From an uncultured Litoreibacter sp. (GTDB lineage: Bacteria > Pseudomonadota > Alphaproteobacteria > Rhodobacterales > Rhodobacteraceae): DNA of 64,000 nt. Positions 25,194-32,288 of the stretch are shown piece after piece. The notes beneath the pieces were generated by a model, which saw nothing but the letters and a program-made list of their open reading frames with translations, ran no database searches and was not told the DNA's origin. The DNA lies in contig NZ_CANMXB010000001.1 of NCBI RefSeq assembly GCF_947501785.1, positions 1-64,000 of the forward strand. Direction: 5' to 3'. The stretch's first letter is position 1. Each line of letters opens with the position of its first letter. The translations under genes and the position numbers were made by a program.

Positions 25194-26071
25194 CAGTAAT
25201 GCACCTTCTTCTCAATGAAGCGGAACTGGATCACCGTCAGCGCCAGCACCAGCAACATCAGCACCACCGATTGTGCCGAGGACCCGCCGATATCAGCTCC
25301 CCGGAAACCGTCCTGGAACACTTTGAACACCAGTGTCGTCGTGGCCCCGCCCGGCGCGCCTTGGGTGGTCGTGTCGATGATCCCGAAGGTCTCGAAAAAC
25401 GCGTAGGTGATGTTGATCACCATCAGGAAAAACGTCGTCGGCGCCAGCAGCGGGAAGGTGATGGTCCAGAACCGGCGGAACGAGCTTTTGCAATCCATAA
25501 GCGCGGCTTCCTGCACTGACTTGGGGATGCCTTGCAGCCCTGACAGGAAGAAGATGAAATTCACGCTGACCTGTTTCCACACGGAAATCAGGACCACGAC
25601 AAAGCCTGCATCCACCGGGTCCAGCTTATGGTCAAAGTCAAAGCCAACAGCGTTCATGAACCCATAAAGATCCCCGATCAGCGGGTTGAACATCAGGTTG
25701 CCCATCAGACCCGCCACGGGGGGCGCAATGGCGTAGGCCCACATCAGCAGGGTCTTGTAGGTGCTGGCCCCTTGGATGACCTCGTTGGCTTTGACGGCCA
25801 GCAACAATGCCAACCCGAGCGACATGAAGGTCACAAGGAAGGAGAAGATCATCGTGAACCACGCGGCCTGAAGCCATGCGCCGGACAGGATGGTGTCAGA
25901 GTAATTGCGGAACCAAACGAACTGCGAGGACAGGCCAAAGGCGTCCTCAAGCAGGAAAGATTGGTACACCGCTTGTGCGGCGGGCCAGAGGAAGAAGATC
26001 ACGATAATGATGATCTGCGGCGCCACAAACAAATAGGGGATGGGGCTGTGTTCGTATTGAACGCGCTTCAT
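25193..26071 (-). CDS. ugpA: sn-glycerol-3-phosphate ABC transporter permease UgpA
   Basis: A 292-residue permease of the MalF/UgpA family with six TM segments. The N-terminus YEHSPIPYLFVAPQIIIIVI is characteristic of UgpA. The EAA-type loop is KSVQEAALMDCKSSFRRFWT (about residues 195-214), with Cys and Lys in place of the usual Gly-Ala, as in UgpA. A hairpin lies between ugpB and this gene, which would lower its level relative to the binding protein. Confidence 0.93.
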   Translation of the reverse strand: MKRVQYEHSPIPYLFVAPQIIIIVIFFLWPAAQAVYQSFLLEDAFGLSSQFVWFRNYSDTILSGAWLQAAWFTMIFSFLVTFMSLGLALLLAVKANEVIQGASTYKTLLMWAYAIAPPVAGLMGNLMFNPLIGDLYGFMNAVGFDFDHKLDPVDAGFVVVLISVWKQVSVNFIFFLSGLQGIPKSVQEAALMDCKSSFRRFWTITFPLLAPTTFFLMVINITYAFFETFGIIDTTTQGAPGGATTTLVFKVFQDGFRGADIGGSSAQSVVLMLLVLALTVIQFRFIEKKVHY

Positions 26072-26095
26072 TGAACGGTGCTTTCAGGGAATTGG

Positions 26096-26130
26096 AAAAA
26101 GCGGCCAGCAAGGCATTCCCTGCTGGCCGC
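26096..26130 (-). terminator. Intra-operon hairpin between ugpB and ugpA
   Basis: Read on the minus strand, GCGGCCAGCA and TGCTGGCCGC form a perfect 10-bp stem (26101-26110 with 26121-26130) followed by five T residues. It lies in the 67-base gap after ugpB. Such partial terminators or RNA-stabilising hairpins commonly raise binding-protein output over permease genes. Confidence 0.8.
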
Positions 26131-26138
26131 AATCGGCA

Positions 26139-27422
26139 TTAATTCATCGATGCGTCGAAGCGTTCGAGCAGCGCGTTGCTCTCTTCTTCCATCGCATCAA
26201 AGGCTGCATCTACGGTCGAAGCACCGGAGAAGATGTTGTCGTATTGCTTGTACATCGCCTCACGAATTTGCACGTAGAAGCCAAGGCGATAGCCTTTGGT
26301 CCACTCGCCCGCGCGCTGGGTCAGCTGCGTGATACCCACCTCAGCGTCCGGTGTGGTCTCATAGTAGCCGTCCGACTTGGCCAGCTCATAGGCTGCGTTG
26401 GTGATCGGGACATAGCCGGTTTCCTTGTGCCAGAAATATTGCATCTCAGGGCTGGTCAGGAACGCCATGAAGTCGGCAACGCCTGCATTTTCTTCGTCAG
26501 GCTTGCCAGCCATGGCGAACAGCGCTGCACCGCCAATGAATGTGCCGTAAGGTTCGTCAGTGATGGACTTCCAGTAGGGCAGCTCAGCCGCGCCAAATTC
26601 GAACTCAGCCGATTTAGCCAGCCCGCCGAAGGAGCCGGAAGACCCCAGCCACATCGCCGTTTTCTGCTGCACAAAGGCGTCTTGGTTGTCGCCCCAGCCA
26701 CGGCCGTAGAAGCCGTACCAGTCATTGTCCAACCATTCCTTCACCTTACCCCAATGCATCTTCATTTCGTCATTGTTGTAGAGGATTTTTACGTCCGTGG
26801 TGTCATACCCGTTGTTGCCGGTAGCCAGCTGCAGATTGTGACGGGAATGGAAGTTCTCGGAGAAAATCCAGGGGCTGTGGCTTTGCGCAAGCGCTTGGTA
26901 GCCGGCCTCTTTGATCTTCGGAGCCATGGCTTCGAACTCTTCCCATGTCGCAGGAGGTGTGTCGATGCCTGCCTTCGCCAGAATGTCCTTGTTGTAATAC
27001 AGCAGCGGCGTCGACGAGTTGAACGGCATGCCGATCATGTTGCCGTCGCTGTCGGCGTAGAAGTTGCGCACGCCTTCGATGTAGTCTTCGGCGTTGAAGT
27101 CCGCCATCAGTTCAGCAATCGGGACAGTCGCGCCTTTGGCGTTGATGATGGTCGCCGCGCCGGCGTCGAAGATTTGGATGATGTTTGGTTGCTGCTTGGC
27201 GCGGAATGCCGCGATGCCGGCTGTCATCGTGTCCTCGTAGCCGCCTTTGTAGGTCGGAACCAGGTTGTAAGTGTCTTGGCTGGCGTTGTACTTGGCCGCG
27301 ATTTCTTCGACGACTTCGCCCAAACGTCCCCCCATTGCGTGCCAGAATTGGATGTCGGTGGCAGCCGACACTGGCGCTGCGACGGTCATAAACCCAGCCG
27401 CCATCACTGTTAAAAATTTCAT
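26139..27422 (-). CDS. ugpB: sn-glycerol-3-phosphate-binding protein UgpB
   Basis: A 427-residue periplasmic solute-binding protein with a Sec signal peptide ending near SAA (about residue 21). The mature start TDIQFWHAMGGRLGEVVEEI is the UgpB hallmark, and MPFNSSTPLLYYNKDILAKA and SQDTYNLVPTYKGGYEDTM are further matches. In E. coli UgpB binds glycerol-3-phosphate and glycerophosphodiesters. A good Shine-Dalgarno (AAAGGGG) precedes the ATG. The 487-base upstream region carries a Pho-box-like repeat on this strand, so induction under phosphate limitation is likely. Confidence 0.94.
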   Translation of the reverse strand: MKFLTVMAAGFMTVAAPVSAATDIQFWHAMGGRLGEVVEEIAAKYNASQDTYNLVPTYKGGYEDTMTAGIAAFRAKQQPNIIQIFDAGAATIINAKGATVPIAELMADFNAEDYIEGVRNFYADSDGNMIGMPFNSSTPLLYYNKDILAKAGIDTPPATWEEFEAMAPKIKEAGYQALAQSHSPWIFSENFHSRHNLQLATGNNGYDTTDVKILYNNDEMKMHWGKVKEWLDNDWYGFYGRGWGDNQDAFVQQKTAMWLGSSGSFGGLAKSAEFEFGAAELPYWKSITDEPYGTFIGGAALFAMAGKPDEENAGVADFMAFLTSPEMQYFWHKETGYVPITNAAYELAKSDGYYETTPDAEVGITQLTQRAGEWTKGYRLGFYVQIREAMYKQYDNIFSGASTVDAAFDAMEEESNALLERFDASMN

Positions 27423-27482
27423 AGTATTGCCCCTTTCTAAGGATCACAGAGTGCTCGCAGAAGTGGTTATAAGGGGCAAAAA

Positions 27483-27500
27483 GTAACCGCTGCATGACAG
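27483..27500 (-). promoter_or_regulatory. Pho-box-like site for ugp operon
   Basis: On the minus strand CTGTCAT (27500-27494), four bases, then CGGTTAC (27489-27483). This has the 7-4-7 direct-repeat geometry of a PhoB box, with the first half perfect and the second half close to the CTGTTAC form. It lies 61 bases before the ugpB start. Confidence 0.6.
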
Positions 27501-27554
27501 TGCCGCGGACGCGCAATTCCCCCCAATTATCTTCGAAACATTCAGCGGGATCGG

Positions 27555-27572
27555 CTGTGAGTCAACTGTGAG
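27555..27572 (+). repeat. 11-bp-period tandem repeat CTGTGAG
   Basis: CTGTGAG occurs at 27555-27561 and again at 27566-27572, spaced by TCAA. The period is the same 11 bases as PhoB half-sites, but the half-site differs at the end from CTGTCAT. It may be a weak Pho site or a site for another activator. Confidence 0.35.
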
Positions 27573-27864
27573 TCTAAAAATTTTGCGCAGACTCATGAAG
27601 CCAGACTACCGCCGCTGTCGGGCGTTCCCGGGCGAAACTCCTCAACCATTAGCCTGCTACATGTGCTTAAAAATATAGGCTTTTGGCCAATGCGGCAGTC
27701 TTTCACCACCGTATTCATTTCAATCGAAAGATGTGGCGAATGTCGGAGCAATCCTGACCTGGGAGCGCACTGCAAAGGGCGGAGATGACGCTTGCGATCG
27801 AACCGCACCACACAATGCCGGTGCCAGAAAAAGTTTGCCAGCTGCCGTAACCGTACATAGGCTG

Positions 27865-27882
27865 ATGTCATAATACTGTTAC
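27865..27882 (+). promoter_or_regulatory. Pho-box-like site for afuABC operon
   Basis: ATGTCAT (27865-27871), AATA, CTGTTAC (27876-27882). This matches the PhoB direct-repeat consensus at 6 of 7 bases in each half, with the correct four-base AT-rich spacer. It lies 27 bases before the afuA ATG, close to the promoter. Confidence 0.7.
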
Positions 27883-27909
27883 AAAACAGATTTTCTGGGA
27901 GGAAAATTC

Positions 27910-28932
27910 ATGACTTCATTTAAGGCGATGCTCAGCGCATCGGCGGTTGCGCTGATGACGACTGGCGCGGCTCAGGCTGACAAACTCACTTTCTATTGCT
28001 CCGCTCAAGAGGATTGGTGCCAGTTGATGGCAAACTCCTTTCAAGATGCAACGGGCATCGACGTGGCCATGACCCGCAAATCATCGGGGGAGACTTTTGC
28101 CCAGATCAAAGCCGAAAGTTCCAACCCCAAAGGTGATGTTTGGTGGGGCGGTACAGGTGATCCTCACCTTCAGGCTGCCGAAGAAGGTCTGACCGCGGAA
28201 TACGTGTCGCCGATGCGCGACCAGCTGCATCCGTGGGCAATCGCCCAAGCGGAGAGCGCAGGCAACAAAACCATCGGCATTTATTCCGGGGCTCTGGGCT
28301 ATGGGTTCAATACTGACCTGCTTGCCGCCAACAACCTTCCGGAGCCTACGTCCTGGGAAGACCTGACCAAGCCGGAATACAAAGGTCACGTTCAGATGGC
28401 GAACCCAAACTCATCCGGGACGGCTTACACAACATTGGCCACAATGATGCAGCTGTTCGGTGAGGAAGACGGCTTTGACTTCATGAAAAAGCTTCACGTC
28501 AACATCAACCAATACACCAAATCTGGCTCCGCCCCGATCAAGGCTGCGGGCCGCGGGGAAAACACCATTGGCATCGTCTTCATGCATGACGCCGTGAAGC
28601 AAGCTGTGTCTGGCTTCCCTGTGAAGGTGGTCGCCCCGGCCGAGGGGACAGGCTACGAGATCGGGTCAATGTCGATCATCGACGGCGCGCGCAATATGGA
28701 CGAAGCCAAGAAATTCTACGACTGGGCTTTGTCGGCTGAGGCGCAGAACCTAGCATTGCAGGTCAACGCGTTTCAGGTGCCTTCCAACATGGGGGCCGAG
28801 ACTTCGGAAAGCGCGCCGGACATGTCGAGCATTAAGCTGATCGACTATGATTTCAAGAAATACGGCTCTTCCGACGAACGTAAGCGCCTCTTGAAAAAAT
28901 GGGATGACGAGGTGTCCGTCCTGCCACAATAA
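27910..28932 (+). CDS. afuA: AfuA-like periplasmic binding protein, probable sugar-phosphate binder
   Basis: A 340-residue periplasmic binding protein with a signal peptide ending ...AQA (residue 23). It would normally be labelled ferric-iron binding. However, it lacks the double tyrosine of FbpA: that position reads GIVFMHDAV, with His226 and Asp227, and Glu250 follows in GTGYEIGSMSIIDGARN. His/Asp/Glu at this spacing match the sugar-binding residues I recall for AfuA, a hexose-phosphate binder of Actinobacillus. YCSAQ at the mature start and NSSGTAYTTLAT also fit AfuA. A Pho-box-like site upstream supports a phosphorylated ligand. A phosphonate is the alternative. Confidence 0.78.
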   Translation: MTSFKAMLSASAVALMTTGAAQADKLTFYCSAQEDWCQLMANSFQDATGIDVAMTRKSSGETFAQIKAESSNPKGDVWWGGTGDPHLQAAEEGLTAEYVSPMRDQLHPWAIAQAESAGNKTIGIYSGALGYGFNTDLLAANNLPEPTSWEDLTKPEYKGHVQMANPNSSGTAYTTLATMMQLFGEEDGFDFMKKLHVNINQYTKSGSAPIKAAGRGENTIGIVFMHDAVKQAVSGFPVKVVAPAEGTGYEIGSMSIIDGARNMDEAKKFYDWALSAEAQNLALQVNAFQVPSNMGAETSESAPDMSSIKLIDYDFKKYGSSDERKRLLKKWDDEVSVLPQ

Positions 28933-28935
28933 ATC

Positions 28936-31149
28936 GTGCGCGCACTGACATCTGAAAAAACGACCCATCCGGTATTGGTCTTCTGGATCATCGCCGGTTG
29001 GGTCGGATTTGCTTTGCTCCCGTGGTTTGGGATCGAAGACTTCTTTACGTTTGAATGGCTTGTCGACGGGTATCCGTTTGACGAAGATTATGCGCCAGCT
29101 GCCTTTCTGATCGCCCAAGGCGAAAAGCGCTGGCTGGCCCCTCTGATACTGGCGTTGTTGGCACCTCTCGTAGCGCTCAAGCGGCCAAAATCTGATCCGA
29201 TCTTTGCAAAAATCCTTATTGGCGCAGGGGCATTTGGGTTTGGTTGGTTGATCCTTCAGGGGTTTGCCATAGGGATCCGCGGCTGGAACTTCGAATGGGC
29301 GGCACAGCTTTTTGGCGATCTCGGTGACCGACAATATGGGATGGGGTATGGCGGCCTGATCTGCGCATCGGCGTTTCTGTTTCTTTTTTGTCAGGGAATT
29401 GCCGCCCGCGGGGCAATCAATGGCGACGTTTTTGTGGTCAGTTCGATTGGTGGTGTGATCGTTATTGTCACGGTCTTCGTGTTCTTCCCAATCGCCAAGA
29501 TGCTGACCGCCGCTTTCATTACAGATGACGGTGGTTATTCCGCAGGTGTGTTCGCCTCAAAATTCTTTGATGATCGGCTCTGGGGGCTTGGTTGTCTCTC
29601 CGGCGGGCGATGTGGCGTTGCGCTGAACTCGCTCTTCTTGGCTATTCTCGTAGGGTTCATCACCACAGCGCTGGGTCTTGTCTTTGCGTTGGTCGTTACG
29701 CGGTCCGGCTTCCGTTACAAGCGGCTGCTGCGGGCGCTGACGGTGTTACCCATCATTACGCCGCCGTTTGTGATCGGGCTGGCGCTCATCTTGCTCTTCG
29801 GTCTGTCAGGGTCGGTCACGGTATTTTTCGCGGATGTTTTTGGCATCCAGCCAACCCGTTGGCTTTACGGGTTGCCGGGGGTGTTAATTGCTCAAACTCT
29901 TGCCTTCACACCAATCGCCTTTCTTGTGCTGATAGGCGTGGTGGAAGGGGTCTCGCCGTCGATGGAAGAGGCCGCCCAGACACTTCGCGCCTCAAAATGG
30001 CAGGTGTTCAAGACCGTATCCCTGCCGCTCATGCGTCCTGGCCTGGCGAATGCCTTTCTGTTGGGCTTTATCGAAAGTATGGCGGATTTCGGAAATCCCT
30101 TGGTGCTTGGTGGCAATTTTGATGTGCTGTCCACGGAAATTTTCTTCGCCATTGTCGGGGCTCAATATGACCAGGGCAAAGCGGCGGTGCTTGCGATGGT
30201 CTTGCTCTGCTTCACCCTTGCGGCCTTCTACGCGCAGCGGTTCTGGCTGGGAAAGAAGAGCTACACCACGGTGTCAGGAAAAGGCGATAGCGGGGTGCAC
30301 CCGCATTTGCCAAATGCATTGTCAGTACCTGTGCTCGCGCTTGCGTTGATTTGGGCGGCATTCACGGGTCTGGTTTACCTCATGATCTTGTATGGGTCGG
30401 TGGTCGAACTCTGGGGGGTGAATAACACTCTTACCTTCAAGCATTACGTTACGGCTTTCTCATTCCGGCTGGAGGAAGGCGGCATTCGATGGTCCGGTGC
30501 TGCATGGGACAGCTTTTGGACCACGCTCAAAATTGCCGGAATTGCTGCGCCGCTTACCGCCATTGTCGGACTTATCACGGCCTATCTGCTTACCCGCCAA
30601 AACTTCGCGGGCAAGAATGCATTTGAATTTGGCACAATGCTCAGCTTCGCAATCCCCGGGACGGTCATTGGGGTCAGCTACATTCTGGCATTCAACGTGC
30701 CACCGATAGAGATAACGGGCACAGGTATCATTCTTGTCGTCAGCTTCATCTTCCGCAATATGCCGGTGGGCGTGCGTGCCGGAATTGCGTCCATGTCGCA
30801 GCTCGACAAGTCGCTTGATGAATCGTCGCTCACGCTTGGCGCAAATTCTTGGCAAACTTTCCGCCGGATCATCCTGCCGCTCTTGCGCCCCGCAATTCTG
30901 GCCGCGCTGGTCTATTCGTTCGTGCGGGCGATGACCGCGATTTCCGCGGTGATCTTCCTTGTAAGCGCCGAATATGACATGGCGACCAGCTACATTATCG
31001 GACGCGTCGAGAACAACGATTACGGCCTGGCCATTGCCTATTCGACAACCCTGATTTTCGTGATGTTGAGCGTCGTCTTGGCGATGCAATTGATTGTAGG
31101 CCGCACCAAAATCGGTCGACGCATGTCGCAGTCTCGAACCAATGTGTAA
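28936..31149 (+). CDS. afuB: Double-domain ABC permease AfuB-like
   Basis: A 737-residue permease in which two six-helix units are fused in one chain. A hydrophobic N-terminal region (about residues 1-240) precedes them. The two EAA loops are EEAAQTLRASKWQVFK (about residue 343) and DESSLTLGANSWQTFR (about 627), each followed by PLxRP. Fused permeases of this kind are typical of FbpB/AfuB systems, and this one is longer than a usual pair. The GTG start at 28936 lies three bases after the afuA stop. It should form the membrane channel with two copies of the ATPase encoded next. Confidence 0.88.
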   Translation: MRALTSEKTTHPVLVFWIIAGWVGFALLPWFGIEDFFTFEWLVDGYPFDEDYAPAAFLIAQGEKRWLAPLILALLAPLVALKRPKSDPIFAKILIGAGAFGFGWLILQGFAIGIRGWNFEWAAQLFGDLGDRQYGMGYGGLICASAFLFLFCQGIAARGAINGDVFVVSSIGGVIVIVTVFVFFPIAKMLTAAFITDDGGYSAGVFASKFFDDRLWGLGCLSGGRCGVALNSLFLAILVGFITTALGLVFALVVTRSGFRYKRLLRALTVLPIITPPFVIGLALILLFGLSGSVTVFFADVFGIQPTRWLYGLPGVLIAQTLAFTPIAFLVLIGVVEGVSPSMEEAAQTLRASKWQVFKTVSLPLMRPGLANAFLLGFIESMADFGNPLVLGGNFDVLSTEIFFAIVGAQYDQGKAAVLAMVLLCFTLAAFYAQRFWLGKKSYTTVSGKGDSGVHPHLPNALSVPVLALALIWAAFTGLVYLMILYGSVVELWGVNNTLTFKHYVTAFSFRLEEGGIRWSGAAWDSFWTTLKIAGIAAPLTAIVGLITAYLLTRQNFAGKNAFEFGTMLSFAIPGTVIGVSYILAFNVPPIEITGTGIILVVSFIFRNMPVGVRAGIASMSQLDKSLDESSLTLGANSWQTFRRIILPLLRPAILAALVYSFVRAMTAISAVIFLVSAEYDMATSYIIGRVENNDYGLAIAYSTTLIFVMLSVVLAMQLIVGRTKIGRRMSQSRTNV

Positions 31150-31158
31150 GGAAAGCAG

Positions 31159-32223
31159 ATGAGCATCAGTTCGAAGGCCGCACCCGTCATTTTCAAAGAT
31201 GTCACCAAGATATACGGCAAGGACGTGGTCGCCGTAGACAACATCAATCTGGAAATCGAGGCAGGAAAGCTGGTGACGCTTCTGGGACCCTCGGGGTGCG
31301 GGAAGACGACAACATTGCGCATGATCGCTGGGCTTGAGATGGCGACTAAGGGGGCCATCCAGATCGGCGACAAGGATGTCACCTTGCTGCCTGCCACGGA
31401 TCGCGATGTGTCCATGGTCTTTCAGAGCTACGCTTTGTTCCCCCATATGACGGTGATGGAAAACGTGTCCTACGGGCTGGGGTTTTCGGGGTTTGACAAA
31501 TCTGAGACGCGTGACCGGGCGGCAGACGGGCTGGATTTGGTCGGCCTCAAGGGCTTTGGAGACCGCTTGCCGTCCGAACTGTCTGGCGGCCAGCAACAGC
31601 GGGTTGCAGTGGCGCGCGCGCTTGTTCTGGAGCCTCAGGTTCTTCTGTTTGACGAACCGCTGTCGAACCTTGATGCGAAGTTGCGCCGTCAGGTGCGCGA
31701 AGACATCCGGGACATTCAGCAAAACCTCGGGCTTACTGTGGTCTACGTGACTCATGACCAGGAAGAAGCATTGGCGGTATCAGACGAGATTGTGGTGATG
31801 CGCAATGCGGCGATTGCGCAGATAGGCTCCCCCCGTGCGCTCTATGACGAGCCTGCTGACCACTTCGTCGCAGATTTTATTGGCGAGGCGAATATCATCC
31901 CATGCGAGATCTCTTCCGTGTCTGGCGATCAGGCGAAGATCAACATTGACGAATTTACCCACGTTCTGCCGGCACGCGGCCTGCAACCCGGTGCCGCATC
32001 GTTGGCGGTCAGGCCGACGCGCCTGATCCTCGGCGCGGAAGTTGGGCTGGAGATGCAGGTGAAGAAGGCGACCTATGTTGGCAGCAGAATGGAATACACA
32101 TTGGAAGCCAGTTTTGGCCAGGTTTTTGCGATAAGCGAGGAAGTGGACGAGCCACATGAGGTTGGCGAAACCATCATGGTAGGGCTCGACGCGATCTGGC
32201 CGGTCTTGCTGCCGGCACGCTAG
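31159..32223 (+). CDS. afuC: ABC transporter ATPase AfuC-like
   Basis: A 354-residue ABC ATPase. Walker A is GPSGCGKTT (residues 43-51), the signature is LSGGQQQRVAVARALVLEP, and Walker B is [23 protein letters not shown] domain follows (about 275-350), with SLAVRPTRLIL. It lies nine bases after the permease gene and completes the three-gene AfuABC-like operon. The protein belongs to the FbpC/PotA-like branch, so sequence alone cannot tell iron, polyamine and sugar-phosphate systems apart; the binding protein and promoter do. Confidence 0.88.
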   Translation: MSISSKAAPVIFKDVTKIYGKDVVAVDNINLEIEAGKLVTLLGPSGCGKTTTLRMIAGLEMATKGAIQIGDKDVTLLPATDRDVSMVFQSYALFPHMTVMENVSYGLGFSGFDKSETRDRAADGLDLVGLKGFGDRLPSELSGGQQQRVAVARALVLEPQVLLFDEPLSNLDAKLRRQVREDIRDIQQNLGLTVVYVTHDQEEALAVSDEIVVMRNAAIAQIGSPRALYDEPADHFVADFIGEANIIPCEISSVSGDQAKINIDEFTHVLPARGLQPGAASLAVRPTRLILGAEVGLEMQVKKATYVGSRMEYTLEASFGQVFAISEEVDEPHEVGETIMVGLDAIWPVLLPAR

Positions 32224-32288
32224 GACCGTTGGGCCGAACCTTGTCCATCTGCTCGCCACTTTTGGGTACGTATGGTGTAGCGTTCAGC

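Larger units (their letters stand above)
27423..27909. promoter_or_regulatory. Divergent promoter region between ugp and afu operons
   Basis: A 487-base noncoding region between the ugpB start (minus) and the afuA start (plus). It contains a Pho-box-like repeat near each gene and a third 11-bp repeat, annotated separately. An open frame of 92 codons on the minus strand (27593-27871) has no motif I recognise and is not called. The A/T-rich centre around 27660-27690 is unexplained. Confidence 0.6.

Noticed and set aside
26244-27413. 389-codon open frame on the plus strand opposite ugpB
   Set aside because: The minus strand encodes a clear UgpB with signal peptide and motifs; the opposite frame has none.
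27593-27871. 92-codon minus-strand gene in the ugp/afu promoter region
   Set aside because: The frame overlaps the plus-strand Pho-like site region, has no ribosome-binding site I can see and no known motif.
30460-31755. 431-codon minus-strand open frame across afuB and afuC
   Set aside because: It crosses two real plus-strand genes with correct ABC motifs; the translation is non-family and histidine-rich.
27910-32223. Ferric-iron (FbpABC) transporter
   Set aside because: The binding protein lacks the double-tyrosine iron site and instead has His-Asp and Glu at AfuA-like spacing; the promoter carries a Pho-like and not a Fur-like site.
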